This document shows, piece by piece, positions 16,501-23,862 of a stretch of DNA of 35,305 bases. Source of the DNA: Bacteroidales bacterium (GTDB taxonomy: Bacteria > Bacteroidota > Bacteroidia > Bacteroidales > P3); the NCBI GenBank assembly GCA_024400545.1, contig JAKSMO010000024.1, positions 1-35,305 on the forward strand. Direction: 5' to 3'. How positions within the stretch are numbered: position 1 is the first letter of the stretch; each line of letters starts with the position of its first letter. Under the pieces are notes generated by a model, which saw nothing but the letters and a program-made list of their open reading frames with translations, did not search any database and was not told the DNA's origin. The translations under genes were made by a program, and so were the position numbers.

Positions 16501-17459
16501 TCATACTGGCCCCCATGCAGGGACTGACGGAACTGATGTTTCGCAAGACCTATGAGCAGTGTTTTCCGGGTGCTATAGACCTGGCTATCTCGCCATTTTT
16601 ATCGCTCACCCACGGCAACCTGGCTGATGCGTGGAAGAAGATAGACGACGTGATACCGGAAGACAATGTGGGATCGATACCAGTGATTCCGCAAATATTA
16701 GGTAAAGAGCCATTGGAATTCATAGACCTGGCCAACCGGCTTTACGAAGTGGGCTATGGCGAGGTGAACTGGAACATAGGCTGTCCGATGCGGAGAGTGA
16801 CCGCCAAGCACAGAGGCAGCGGCATACTCCCCTACCCCGACGAGCTGGAGAGCATACTGAGCGCCATAGTGCCAAAACTGAAACCCAAGCTGAGTGTGAA
16901 AATGCGGCTGGGACTGAACAAAGAAGACGAGATCTTCAGTCTGATACCCATACTCAACCAGTATCCGCTGGCCAATGTGACCATACATCCGCGCACTGGC
17001 AGACAGCAATATGGCGGACAGGTGGATCTGCACACCTTTGAACAGGTGCTGCCACTGATGAAGGCGCCCGTGATATACAACGGCGATATCTGCCGGACGG
17101 GAGACTACCGACAGCTATGCAAGCGGTTTGCGCAAATAAAAGACTATATGATAGGGCGCGGAGTGCTATACGACCCCCTGCTGCCTTTGAAAATAAAAGG
17201 CATCATAGCCGAAGACGACCGAGAGGCCAGCCTGAAGGCAGCGCACAAATTCATTACCGCCCTGACAGCGGCCATAGTGGAACGCGACGTGCCAACGGAG
17301 AGCAAAGTGAGGAAGATAAAAGAATACTGGTGCCTGTTGCGTAAGAGCCTGCCAATCACCGAACAGCAATCGATGACTGTGCTACATTCGAAAACATTGC
17401 CCGAGACAATTGGCGAGATAGAGAAATGGTTGGAAGGTGGCATTGAAAAAATTTATTAA
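16497..17459 (+). CDS. tRNA-dihydrouridine synthase
   Basis: A 320-residue FMN enzyme that reduces specific uridines in the tRNA D-arm. It opens with LAPMQGLTELMFR, the FMN-site motif. The catalytic cysteine is Cys96 in NWNIGCPMRRVTAKHRGSG. VKMRLG and the phosphate-binding GDICRTGDY and MIGRGVLYDP follow as in the Dus TIM barrel, then the small helical domain. The IGCPM context and overall sequence look DusC-like, but the exact tRNA position modified cannot be assigned. The ATG lies within the cvpA stop (ATGA overlap). The gene ends the nrnA-dus cluster. Confidence 0.93.
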   Translation: MIILAPMQGLTELMFRKTYEQCFPGAIDLAISPFLSLTHGNLADAWKKIDDVIPEDNVGSIPVIPQILGKEPLEFIDLANRLYEVGYGEVNWNIGCPMRRVTAKHRGSGILPYPDELESILSAIVPKLKPKLSVKMRLGLNKEDEIFSLIPILNQYPLANVTIHPRTGRQQYGGQVDLHTFEQVLPLMKAPVIYNGDICRTGDYRQLCKRFAQIKDYMIGRGVLYDPLLPLKIKGIIAEDDREASLKAAHKFITALTAAIVERDVPTESKVRKIKEYWCLLRKSLPITEQQSMTVLHSKTLPETIGEIEKWLEGGIEKIY

Positions 17460-17500
17460 AAATATATAATAATTAAATCTTTTTCTCGTTATTAAACCTA

Positions 17501-18496
17501 ATGAAACATTTGAAAACACTCATCATACCCTTATTCTTCGTCCTGCTGGCTGTGGTAGGATGCCAGGACAACACTCCCAAAGAGAACATCACCGACGAGG
17601 AATTTCTGAAAGTACTGAACGTAAAGATCAACAAGCACCCTAAGGACGACAACCTGTATTATGAGCGTTCGCAGGTGCTGATGCATATGGGCAGAGTGAA
17701 CGAGGCCATTGCTGACCTGACACGCGCTACTGCCATCAACGACAAGGAGATAAAATACCACATGGCGTTGGGCGATGCCTATTTTGCCAACGGCGATGTG
17801 GAGCACAGCTATAGCAGCCTGCAGCATGTGTTGGATATCAGCCCCAACAATCAGGAAGCCTATCTGAAGCTGGGCGAGATAGCCTATTACAGCAGAGACT
17901 ACGACCGAGCCATGGACAACCTGAGCAAGGTGACGAGTAAGGACCCGCAGAACCGCACAGCCTTGTTTATGAAAGGCTTTATTTACAAAGAGACCGGCGA
18001 CACGGTGAACGCCATCAACCTGCTGAAGAAAGTATGCGACCTATACCCCGACTACGAGCCCGCCTTTGAGGAGCTGGGCATACTGTATGCCGCACACCAC
18101 AACAAGATGGCCCTGGAGTACTTGAACACCGCCCTGCGCATCGAGCCCAACAATAACAACGCCCGCTACGCCCTGGCCATGTTCTACCAAGACCTGAACC
18201 AGATGGACAAGGCCGAAGAGATTTACAAAGAGATGCTGGACATTGACGCCGGCAACAAGCACGCTTGGCACAATCGCGGATACATACAGCTGTTTACCTA
18301 TGGCGACTTTCCGGTGGCAGTGGAATACCTGACCCACGCCATACAATGCGACAGCACCTATATTGAGGCATGGGTGAACCGTGGCTGCGCCTATGAGCTG
18401 ATGGGCGACAAGGCACATGCCCACGACGATTTTCGTCATGCCCTTGACTTAGACCACACTTTCCAGCCTGCGATAGACGGACTGGCACGTAACTAA
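17501..18496 (+). CDS. TPR-repeat lipoprotein
   Basis: A 331-residue predicted lipoprotein (lipobox AVVGC, Cys21) made almost entirely of tetratricopeptide repeats, about seven to eight 34-residue units from residue 45 to the end, with recurring signatures such as YLKLGEIAYYSRDYDRAMDNL and YALAMFYQDLNQMDKAEEIY. Such proteins act as scaffolds in envelope complexes, including T9SS and gliding components. No enzyme domain is present. It is separated from dus by 41 bases and from pyrB by 47 bases with no terminator seen, so it may be co-transcribed with either. The specific partner is unknown. Confidence 0.85.
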   Translation: MKHLKTLIIPLFFVLLAVVGCQDNTPKENITDEEFLKVLNVKINKHPKDDNLYYERSQVLMHMGRVNEAIADLTRATAINDKEIKYHMALGDAYFANGDVEHSYSSLQHVLDISPNNQEAYLKLGEIAYYSRDYDRAMDNLSKVTSKDPQNRTALFMKGFIYKETGDTVNAINLLKKVCDLYPDYEPAFEELGILYAAHHNKMALEYLNTALRIEPNNNNARYALAMFYQDLNQMDKAEEIYKEMLDIDAGNKHAWHNRGYIQLFTYGDFPVAVEYLTHAIQCDSTYIEAWVNRGCAYELMGDKAHAHDDFRHALDLDHTFQPAIDGLARN

Positions 18497-18543
18497 CAAT
18501 AAAACAAACGAAACCTGAATATTAATTTTTAAAAATAACATAT

Positions 18544-19461
18544 ATGAGCACACTTAAAGGACGCAATCTCATCTCCATCACCGACTTCACCAAAGAAGAA
18601 TACATCGAGGTGCTGGACATTGCCGAAGGCTTCGAAAAGAATCCCAAGCAGCACATTCTGGGCGACAAAGTAGTCGCAACCCTTTTCTTTGAGCCATCCA
18701 CTCGCACTCGTTTGAGTTTCGAGAGCGCAGCCAACCAGCTGGGCGCCCGTGTTATCGGTTTTAGCGACCCCGGCGCTACCAGCGTCCAGAAAGGTGAAAG
18801 CCTCCACGATACCATTAAGATGGTATCCGCATACGCCGACATCATTGTGATGCGTAACCCCAAGGAAGGTTCTTCCCGTTACGCTTCGGAAGTGGCATCT
18901 GTTCCCGTGATCAACGCTGGCGACGGTGCCAACCAGCACCCCACCCAGTGCATGCTGGACCTCTACAGCATCCGCAAGACCCAGGGCACCCTGGACAACC
19001 TGAACATTGCCCTGGTAGGCGACCTGAAGTATGGCCGTACCGTGCACTCGCTGGTGCAGGCTATGTGCAACTTCAACGCTACCTTCCACCTGGTATCGCC
19101 CGAAGAGCTGAAGCTGCCTTCGTCGGTGAAGAAAAGCATCAAGGATGCTGGTTTGAAATACTACCAGTATCATGAAATCCGCGACATTATGGGCACCGCC
19201 GACATTATCTACATGACCCGCGTGCAGCGTGAGCGTTTTTCCGACCTTCTTGAATATGAGCGCGTAAAGGATAGCTGCATCCTGACCGCTTCGATGCTGG
19301 AAGGCTGCAAACCCAACATGCGCATCCTGCACCCCCTGCCCCGTGTGAACGAGATCACCACCGATGTTGACAAGACACCTCATGCCTACTATTTCCAGCA
19401 GGCACAGAATGGTGTGTATGTGCGTCAGGCTCTCATCGCATCCATCCTTGGTGCAAAATAA
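18544..19461 (+). CDS. pyrB: Aspartate carbamoyltransferase catalytic subunit
   Basis: A 305-residue enzyme for the second step of pyrimidine synthesis, joining carbamoyl phosphate and aspartate. FEPSTRTR has Ser52, Thr53, Arg54 and Thr55 at the same numbers as the E. coli enzyme. NQHPTQ and the aspartate-binding HPLPRVNEI are also intact. It is followed 81 bases later by pyrI, so it should form the allosteric dodecamer (two catalytic trimers, three regulatory dimers). Identification is secure. Confidence 0.98.
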   Translation: MSTLKGRNLISITDFTKEEYIEVLDIAEGFEKNPKQHILGDKVVATLFFEPSTRTRLSFESAANQLGARVIGFSDPGATSVQKGESLHDTIKMVSAYADIIVMRNPKEGSSRYASEVASVPVINAGDGANQHPTQCMLDLYSIRKTQGTLDNLNIALVGDLKYGRTVHSLVQAMCNFNATFHLVSPEELKLPSSVKKSIKDAGLKYYQYHEIRDIMGTADIIYMTRVQRERFSDLLEYERVKDSCILTASMLEGCKPNMRILHPLPRVNEITTDVDKTPHAYYFQQAQNGVYVRQALIASILGAK

Positions 19462-19542
19462 TAGTTGACTTGTTGATTGACGAAAAACACCAATTGACAT
19501 CAACAGCTCTGAAAAAAACACAACTAAACAAAACACAACATT

Positions 19543-20007
19543 ATGGAAACTAAGAAAGAACTCGTAGTACCCGCAATTGAAAACGGTACCGTAATCGATC
19601 ATATTCCCACTGAGAAAGTATATCAGGTAATCAATGTTCTCGGCCTTGAAAACTACGAAGACGAAGTGCTCATTGGCAACCACCTGCAGAGTGGCAAACT
19701 GGGCCGCAAGGGCATTGTGAAGATCAAGAACAAACATTTCTCCAAGGACGAGGTGAGCAAAGTGGCTCTGATTGCTCCTTTTGTGACCGTGATCACCATT
19801 AAGGACTATAAGGTGATTGAGAAATTTGCCACCGAGATTCCCGACCACGTGGAGAACTTTGTGAAATGCGCCAACCCCAAGTGCATCACCAACTTTGAGG
19901 ATATCCCCACTATTTTTGACATCGACGACAAGGAGAACCTCAAACTGCGTTGCCACTACTGCGAGAAGTACACCACTAAAGAGACCATTCATTTTATCAA
20001 TAAATAA
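19543..20007 (+). CDS. pyrI: Aspartate carbamoyltransferase regulatory subunit
   Basis: A 154-residue regulatory chain that binds CTP/ATP and confers feedback control on PyrB. The C-terminal zinc site is complete: Cys109, Cys114, Cys137 and Cys140, almost the E. coli spacing. The N-terminal nucleotide-binding part includes VIDHIPTEK, matching the start of the effector site. It lies directly after pyrB and 12 bases before a small membrane protein gene, which suggests a three-gene transcript ending at the 20411-20467 terminator. Confidence 0.97.
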   Translation: METKKELVVPAIENGTVIDHIPTEKVYQVINVLGLENYEDEVLIGNHLQSGKLGRKGIVKIKNKHFSKDEVSKVALIAPFVTVITIKDYKVIEKFATEIPDHVENFVKCANPKCITNFEDIPTIFDIDDKENLKLRCHYCEKYTTKETIHFINK

Positions 20008-20019
20008 GGGTAACTTCGG

Positions 20020-20406
20020 ATGAAGAAATACTACCTCTCTCTGATTGTGCTCACAATGGTGCTTGTGGCGGCCAGCCTGGTTGCCCTATGGGTGGGTAGC
20101 AAATACTATCTGCCCGTGCTTTCGGCACTGCCATTGTATTTTGCCATCGTCAACGGTTCGATGCACATGGGTTTGGAAAAAAGTTTCTACAAAGACCCGC
20201 GAACCTTTGTGAAGAATGTGCTGGGCATCACGGTGGGCAGCCTGTTTCTGCATTTGATTGTGCTCTTTATCTGGTCGTTCACGCATATTGCCACAGCCAA
20301 GATTTTTATCGTAGGTTTCTGCATCTGCTATCCCACCTACCTTGTGTTTGAGACCCTCTCGCTGGTACTGATGATACGCAACAAGCGCAAAGAAGCCAAC
20401 CAATAA
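20020..20406 (+). CDS. Small four-helix membrane protein, unknown function
   Basis: A 128-residue protein with four hydrophobic segments (about residues 5-26, 30-48, 66-88 and 93-118) and a Lys/Arg-rich C-terminus (RNKRKEANQ). I recognise no family. It starts 12 bases after pyrI and the transcript terminates just after it, so it is probably co-expressed with pyrBI. Whether it has any role in pyrimidine metabolism, such as uptake, is open; the small size and the absence of charged membrane residues argue against a typical permease. Confidence 0.75.
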   Translation: MKKYYLSLIVLTMVLVAASLVALWVGSKYYLPVLSALPLYFAIVNGSMHMGLEKSFYKDPRTFVKNVLGITVGSLFLHLIVLFIWSFTHIATAKIFIVGFCICYPTYLVFETLSLVLMIRNKRKEANQ

Positions 20407-20410
20407 AAAA

Positions 20411-20467
20411 GGCACATATATAAAGAAAGCCCCGGCAAGATGTCGGGGCTTTTTTTATATGTGCGCC
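20411..20467. terminator. Bidirectional terminator between convergent transcripts
   Basis: A roughly 27-bp near-continuous stem: GC-rich core AGCCCCGGCA/TGTCGGGGCT around the loop AGA, flanked by A/T-rich arms and an outer GGCAC/GTGCGCC clamp. T tracts lie on both strands. It separates the pyrBI transcript (plus) from the T9SS cargo gene (minus). Confidence 0.92.
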
Positions 20468-20498
20468 AGCAACAGTATATTGCTTGGCCGGATAGCTG

Positions 20499-21965
20499 TT
20501 ACTTATTGACAACCTTGTGGTAGAGGGTGCCGCGACTGGTGCTAACAGCCACAAAGAACACGCCAGTGTGCGGGAGTGCCAGCTGGATGGTGCTGTGGGC
20601 GGCATCGAAGGACATCTCGTTGAGCAAGCGACCCTCGACACTATAAAGCATAACCTTGCCAGCATCGGACTGGCCCAGAGCTACCGAAACACTACCGTTG
20701 GCGGGATTGGGGAAGACACGCAGGAGGTTATTATCTACATCGGCAATACCCTCGTGAGTGGGCATAGGAGCTGTGCGAATGGTAGTGAAGAACCAGTCGG
20801 TATAAGCAGAATCGGCGCAAACACCCCTCACATAGAAATCGTACTCAGTATCGGAATCGAGATGGGCGATATAGACAGAGCTGTCGCTGGCAGAGACGAG
20901 CGTGCCGCGGCCCTGGGTGAAACCGGCGCGACCATATTCGATTTCCCAACTATCGGGCGAAGCGGTATTGTTCCAGGTGAGATGCACCATGTCGTAATCA
21001 ACAGCGGGAGCAGTGAGGTTGACAATATGGCCACAGTTAAGATTCTTGCTGACCAAGCGCAGATTATCTACAAACAGGCGAGAGCCACGCACACGGGCTT
21101 TCTCGTTGGCAGAAGAGACAACAACCACCACCATGGTGTCGGCCGACTGAAGGTCGTAACCAGCAGGATAATACTCGCTAAGAGAGTAGTAATCCATGAC
21201 GAAAGGCGTGTAGTTGACCGTATCGCTCAACTGATAGAGTTTCTTGGAGCCAGCGCCCACCAACATGCGACGATGGAGAAGAGTGTCGTAGCGGGTGCCG
21301 AAAGCCACGATGGCACCATTGTCGCGAATAGAATCGAGATTGCTGGCCAAATACTTATAATCGCCAATCAACTGTTTGGGTTCAAACCCATCGAGGGGGA
21401 AACCGCCAGAGATAAAATTGTTGATATCCACAGAATCGACGAACGGGAGCAGCCAATCCATATCTTCGGTGTCTTCCAAAAGATCTTCCATCAGAGGTAT
21501 GATATTCTCGAGATGAATATTGCCCGAAGCCACGATAGTGGGCAGCACGGTGGAGGTGAGCGAAGAGTCGAGGAACGACGCAGCCAGCGAATAGGCCATG
21601 GGGGTGAGCACATCGCTCATAATAAACGACTGAGCGACCATGGCGCCATGCCCCTGCGACATGGTGACGGTATCGTTGAACACAATGCCCACCGGGATAT
21701 TGGCATGGATGGGAAGCGACAAGCCGGAATAATTGACAGTTTCGTTGATCTCATACATGGGAATAGACCAACCCTCGGGGAGCTGATAGCCATAGTCGAT
21801 AGGCAACGAGAGGAAAAGCACCGAAGCCGAATCGGCAGGATAGGTGTTCCACTGCTCGAAGAAGCCCACAGGGACATCCATAGTGTCGAGCGTTTGTGCT
21901 TTGACCATTATGCCAGACAACATCATTGCGGCAATCATCACAAAAGAAAGCATAATTTTTTTCAT
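20499..21965 (-). CDS. Secreted protein with fibronectin type III domain and T9SS sorting domain
   Basis: A 488-residue exported protein. A signal peptide covers residues 1 to about 23 (ending VKAQ). The region up to about 320 looks like a beta-sandwich carbohydrate- or surface-binding module of the kind found in Bacteroidota secretome proteins, and I cannot name a family. Residues about 325-405 fit a fibronectin type III domain (VHLTWNNTASPDSWEIEYG). The final 75 residues form a type A T9SS C-terminal domain, with FPNPANGSVSV and a terminal LYHKVVNK, which targets proteins across the outer membrane. It is probably co-transcribed with the TPR gene 30 bases upstream. Ligand is unknown. Confidence 0.85.
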   Translation of the reverse strand: MKKIMLSFVMIAAMMLSGIMVKAQTLDTMDVPVGFFEQWNTYPADSASVLFLSLPIDYGYQLPEGWSIPMYEINETVNYSGLSLPIHANIPVGIVFNDTVTMSQGHGAMVAQSFIMSDVLTPMAYSLAASFLDSSLTSTVLPTIVASGNIHLENIIPLMEDLLEDTEDMDWLLPFVDSVDINNFISGGFPLDGFEPKQLIGDYKYLASNLDSIRDNGAIVAFGTRYDTLLHRRMLVGAGSKKLYQLSDTVNYTPFVMDYYSLSEYYPAGYDLQSADTMVVVVVSSANEKARVRGSRLFVDNLRLVSKNLNCGHIVNLTAPAVDYDMVHLTWNNTASPDSWEIEYGRAGFTQGRGTLVSASDSSVYIAHLDSDTEYDFYVRGVCADSAYTDWFFTTIRTAPMPTHEGIADVDNNLLRVFPNPANGSVSVALGQSDAGKVMLYSVEGRLLNEMSFDAAHSTIQLALPHTGVFFVAVSTSRGTLYHKVVNK

Positions 21966-21995
21966 ATCTAATAATTTTAAACCAAACTCAATAAT

Positions 21996-23138
21996 TTACC
22001 ACGATAACCCTTTCTTTACAAGCCAGGCCTGGGCATCCTTGTTGCCCAAACGGGCGGCCTTCTTGTAGGCGCTCTGTTCCTTGCGCTCGGCCTTTTTCTG
22101 CTTGCCATACAGCTCGGCCAGGAACATATAGGTTTCGGGATCGGTGGTGCAGATGCTTGTGGAGCGGATAAAACTCTGGATGGCTTTGTCGTCTTTGCCC
22201 CACTTGGTGTAAGCCTTGCCAATGTATTTGTAGGCCGAAGCGTCGTTGGGGCGGATGTTCAGCGCGCGCTTGTGGTAGGCTATGGCCTGGTCGTAGTGGC
22301 CCTGGTCGCAATAGACGGTGCCAATGCGGTTCAAAGTGGGGGTGTGAAGGCTGTCGTATTCCAGAATCTGCTTGTAGCATTCCAGTGCCCTGGGGGCGTC
22401 GTTGCGCATACGGTAGGCGTAGGCCAAGGCCGTATAGAGACGTATGTTGCGGGGATTGCGGCGGAGCCCCTGTTTGAGCAGTTTAATGGCCATTTCCTGA
22501 CTGTTGCGGATGCAGTACAGCGAGCCAAGGTTGTAATATGCGTCGGCAAAAGTGCTATCCAGCTGAATGGCCTTCTTGAAATGCTTCATGGCCTCGGTAT
22601 GGTTGCCCTTACGGAACTGGATGTAGCCCATCACATTCTCACCGCGGGCAAATTTGGGGTTGGCCTTCAACGCACGGTTGGCCCACGAAACGGCATTGAC
22701 ATGCTGGTCGCGCTGAGTTTCGACATAGGCCATCATGGTCATGGCCAAAGCCGAAGCGGTGTCGAGCTCAATGGCGCGGGCTGCCACATTCTTTGCGCTG
22801 TCGAGATCATTGAGCTGGATGAGGCAGTAGGCCTGATGGGCCAGTGCTTCGCAAGTATGGCTCTGCTCTAGCAGCGCAATGGCTTCGTCGAAATACTCTT
22901 TCTGTTCGCACAAAATGCCGAGGAGTTTCTGGGTTTCGCCCGAAGGGTCGCCCTCGGGGGTTGCCAACGCCTGACGATAGTATCGTTCGGCCAACTCGGT
23001 CAAACCAATCTTTTCGGCATTAATACCTTTCAGTCTCAATTCCATTGCAGAGAGGGTACCCTCGCCCTCCTGCTGGGCAAAGCAATTTGCCGTAAAGGCC
23101 ACAGCCATAAGGCACAGAAAACATATCTTTCTAATCAT
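21996..23138 (-). CDS. Exported TPR-repeat protein
   Basis: A 380-residue protein with a signal peptide (residues 1 to about 21, ending CFAQ) and around nine TPR units. The last units match the canonical signature closely (AIAYHKRALNIRPNDASAYK). It probably serves as a periplasmic protein-protein scaffold. It precedes a T9SS cargo gene by 30 bases, so a link to secretion of that cargo is possible, but this rests on position only. A candidate leader or small RNA lies upstream. Confidence 0.85.
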   Translation of the reverse strand: MIRKICFLCLMAVAFTANCFAQQEGEGTLSAMELRLKGINAEKIGLTELAERYYRQALATPEGDPSGETQKLLGILCEQKEYFDEAIALLEQSHTCEALAHQAYCLIQLNDLDSAKNVAARAIELDTASALAMTMMAYVETQRDQHVNAVSWANRALKANPKFARGENVMGYIQFRKGNHTEAMKHFKKAIQLDSTFADAYYNLGSLYCIRNSQEMAIKLLKQGLRRNPRNIRLYTALAYAYRMRNDAPRALECYKQILEYDSLHTPTLNRIGTVYCDQGHYDQAIAYHKRALNIRPNDASAYKYIGKAYTKWGKDDKAIQSFIRSTSICTTDPETYMFLAELYGKQKKAERKEQSAYKKAARLGNKDAQAWLVKKGLSW

Positions 23139-23208
23139 ATTATATTAACGCAGATAAATAAATATTATTGCGTGCGCGCGATAACATCACACGGCAGGCC
23201 TAGGCGAT

Positions 23209-23242
23209 AAAAAAACATCCGCACCCTGGCGAGGTGCGGATG
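23209..23242 (-). terminator. Intrinsic terminator ahead of the TPR gene
   Basis: A perfect 10-bp stem (23216-23225 with 23233-23242) and a seven-base loop, followed on the minus strand by TTTTTTTATCG. It lies 70 bases before the TPR gene start, so it ends an upstream RNA or acts as an attenuator. Confidence 0.85.
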
Positions 23243-23311
23243 AAAACACTTATTAACCCTAAAAATCAGATAGTTGGCTTTATGGCAAAAGCGAAAACTC
23301 TCTCTTGATTT
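23209..23311 (-). ncRNA. Candidate small RNA or attenuated leader upstream of the TPR gene
   Basis: A -7-like element TAATTTTG (minus strand, 23318-23325) is followed about 75 bases later by a perfect 10-bp hairpin CATCCGCACC/GGTGCGGATG and seven T residues (23209-23215). No ATG-initiated frame precedes the hairpin on this strand. The unit can be a stand-alone RNA of about 100 nucleotides or a leader that terminates before the TPR gene starts at 23138. The rest of the 23139-23491 gap shows no gene. Confidence 0.4.
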
Positions 23312-23317
23312 CGATTG

Positions 23318-23325
23318 CAAAATTA
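23318..23325 (-). promoter_or_regulatory. -7-like element of candidate small RNA
   Basis: TAATTTTG on the minus strand, within the local palindrome GATTGTAATTTTGCAATC. The upstream -33 box is poor (no TTTG at 17-21 bases). Confidence 0.35.
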
Positions 23326-23444
23326 CAATCTTTTTGGGGAACGGGCGATAACTAATAGCGGTGATATTTGGCCATGGGAGTCACTAATTGTAGTGGGTGG
23401 GGTAGAAATAACAATATAAAACACAATTCTTTAGCCAAAATAAA

Positions 23445-23471
23445 GAAAGGGCGGCCTTCGGCCGCCCTTTC
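23445..23471 (-). terminator. Terminator of the efflux operon
   Basis: A perfect 12-bp inverted repeat GAAAGGGCGGCC/GGCCGCCCTTTC with a three-base loop, followed on the minus strand by TTTATTTTGG. It lies 21 bases after the stop codon of the PII-like gene, the last gene of the operon. Confidence 0.8.
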
Positions 23472-23491
23472 ATCAATAGCACAGTGGTGTG

Positions 23492-23785
23492 TTATACCAT
23501 TTGTTCGATATTCCATACAAAGGCGCGAACACCTACCTCCTCGTTGCGCTTGTCGAGTTTGCGCACGGCGATGAGTATAGCTTCCACTTTGTCGTCATCC
23601 ACTACGGCCATGACGGCATTGTTCATTTCGGGCCAAGTGTGGGTGCCACGGTGCGGGTCGCCATTTTCATGGCCACGACCCTGCACATTCTCCCAAAAAG
23701 TGAAACCACGCACACCAAGTTCGTCGAGCAGATATTCCACTCGCTCGGTGTTGGCCTGGTTGAATACTATCATTATACTTTTCAT
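23492..23785 (-). CDS. PII-like (GlnB superfamily) small protein
   Basis: A 97-residue cytoplasmic protein without signal or membrane segments. The pattern beta (MKSIMIVFN), helix (TERVEYLLDELGV), beta, long loop, beta (NNAVMAVVDDD), helix and beta fits the ferredoxin-like PII/CutA fold. The loop at residues 35-54 (GRGHENGDPHRGTHTWPEMN) occupies the place of the PII T-loop and holds His39, His45 and His49, which could bind a metal. It lacks the Tyr51 uridylylation context of true GlnB. It follows the RND pump gene, separated by a hairpin, and is the last gene before the terminator, which suggests a regulatory role for the pump. The superfamily call is moderate; the ligand is unknown. Confidence 0.6.
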   Translation of the reverse strand: MKSIMIVFNQANTERVEYLLDELGVRGFTFWENVQGRGHENGDPHRGTHTWPEMNNAVMAVVDDDKVEAILIAVRKLDKRNEEVGVRAFVWNIEQMV

Positions 23786-23805
23786 TGATTTTTAATATTT
23801 TGGTA

Positions 23806-23851
23806 ATCGGTGAAGAATAGGTTGCCTGTGGACTAACCACTCTTCACCGAT
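23806..23851 (-). promoter_or_regulatory. Intercistronic hairpin between RND pump and PII-like genes
   Basis: ATCGGTGAAGA and TCTTCACCGAT form an 11-bp perfect stem with a further imperfect part, around GCCTGTGGACT. There is no T tract. On the minus strand it begins 11 bases after the RND stop codon. It may protect or process the mRNA and so set a different level for the last gene. It overlaps the dispersed word at 23838-23856. Confidence 0.55.
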
Positions 23852-23862
23852 CACAGTTCACT

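Noticed and set aside
19462..19500. Short inverted repeat (TGTTGAT/ATCAACA) between pyrB and pyrI as a terminator
   Set aside because: The stem is only 7 bp with a long loop and no T tract; pyrI would be cut off from its promoter.
23246..23307. 22-codon plus-strand frame (MKTLINPKNQ...) in the small-RNA candidate region
   Set aside because: No promoter or ribosome site on that strand and no downstream gene to serve; likely chance.
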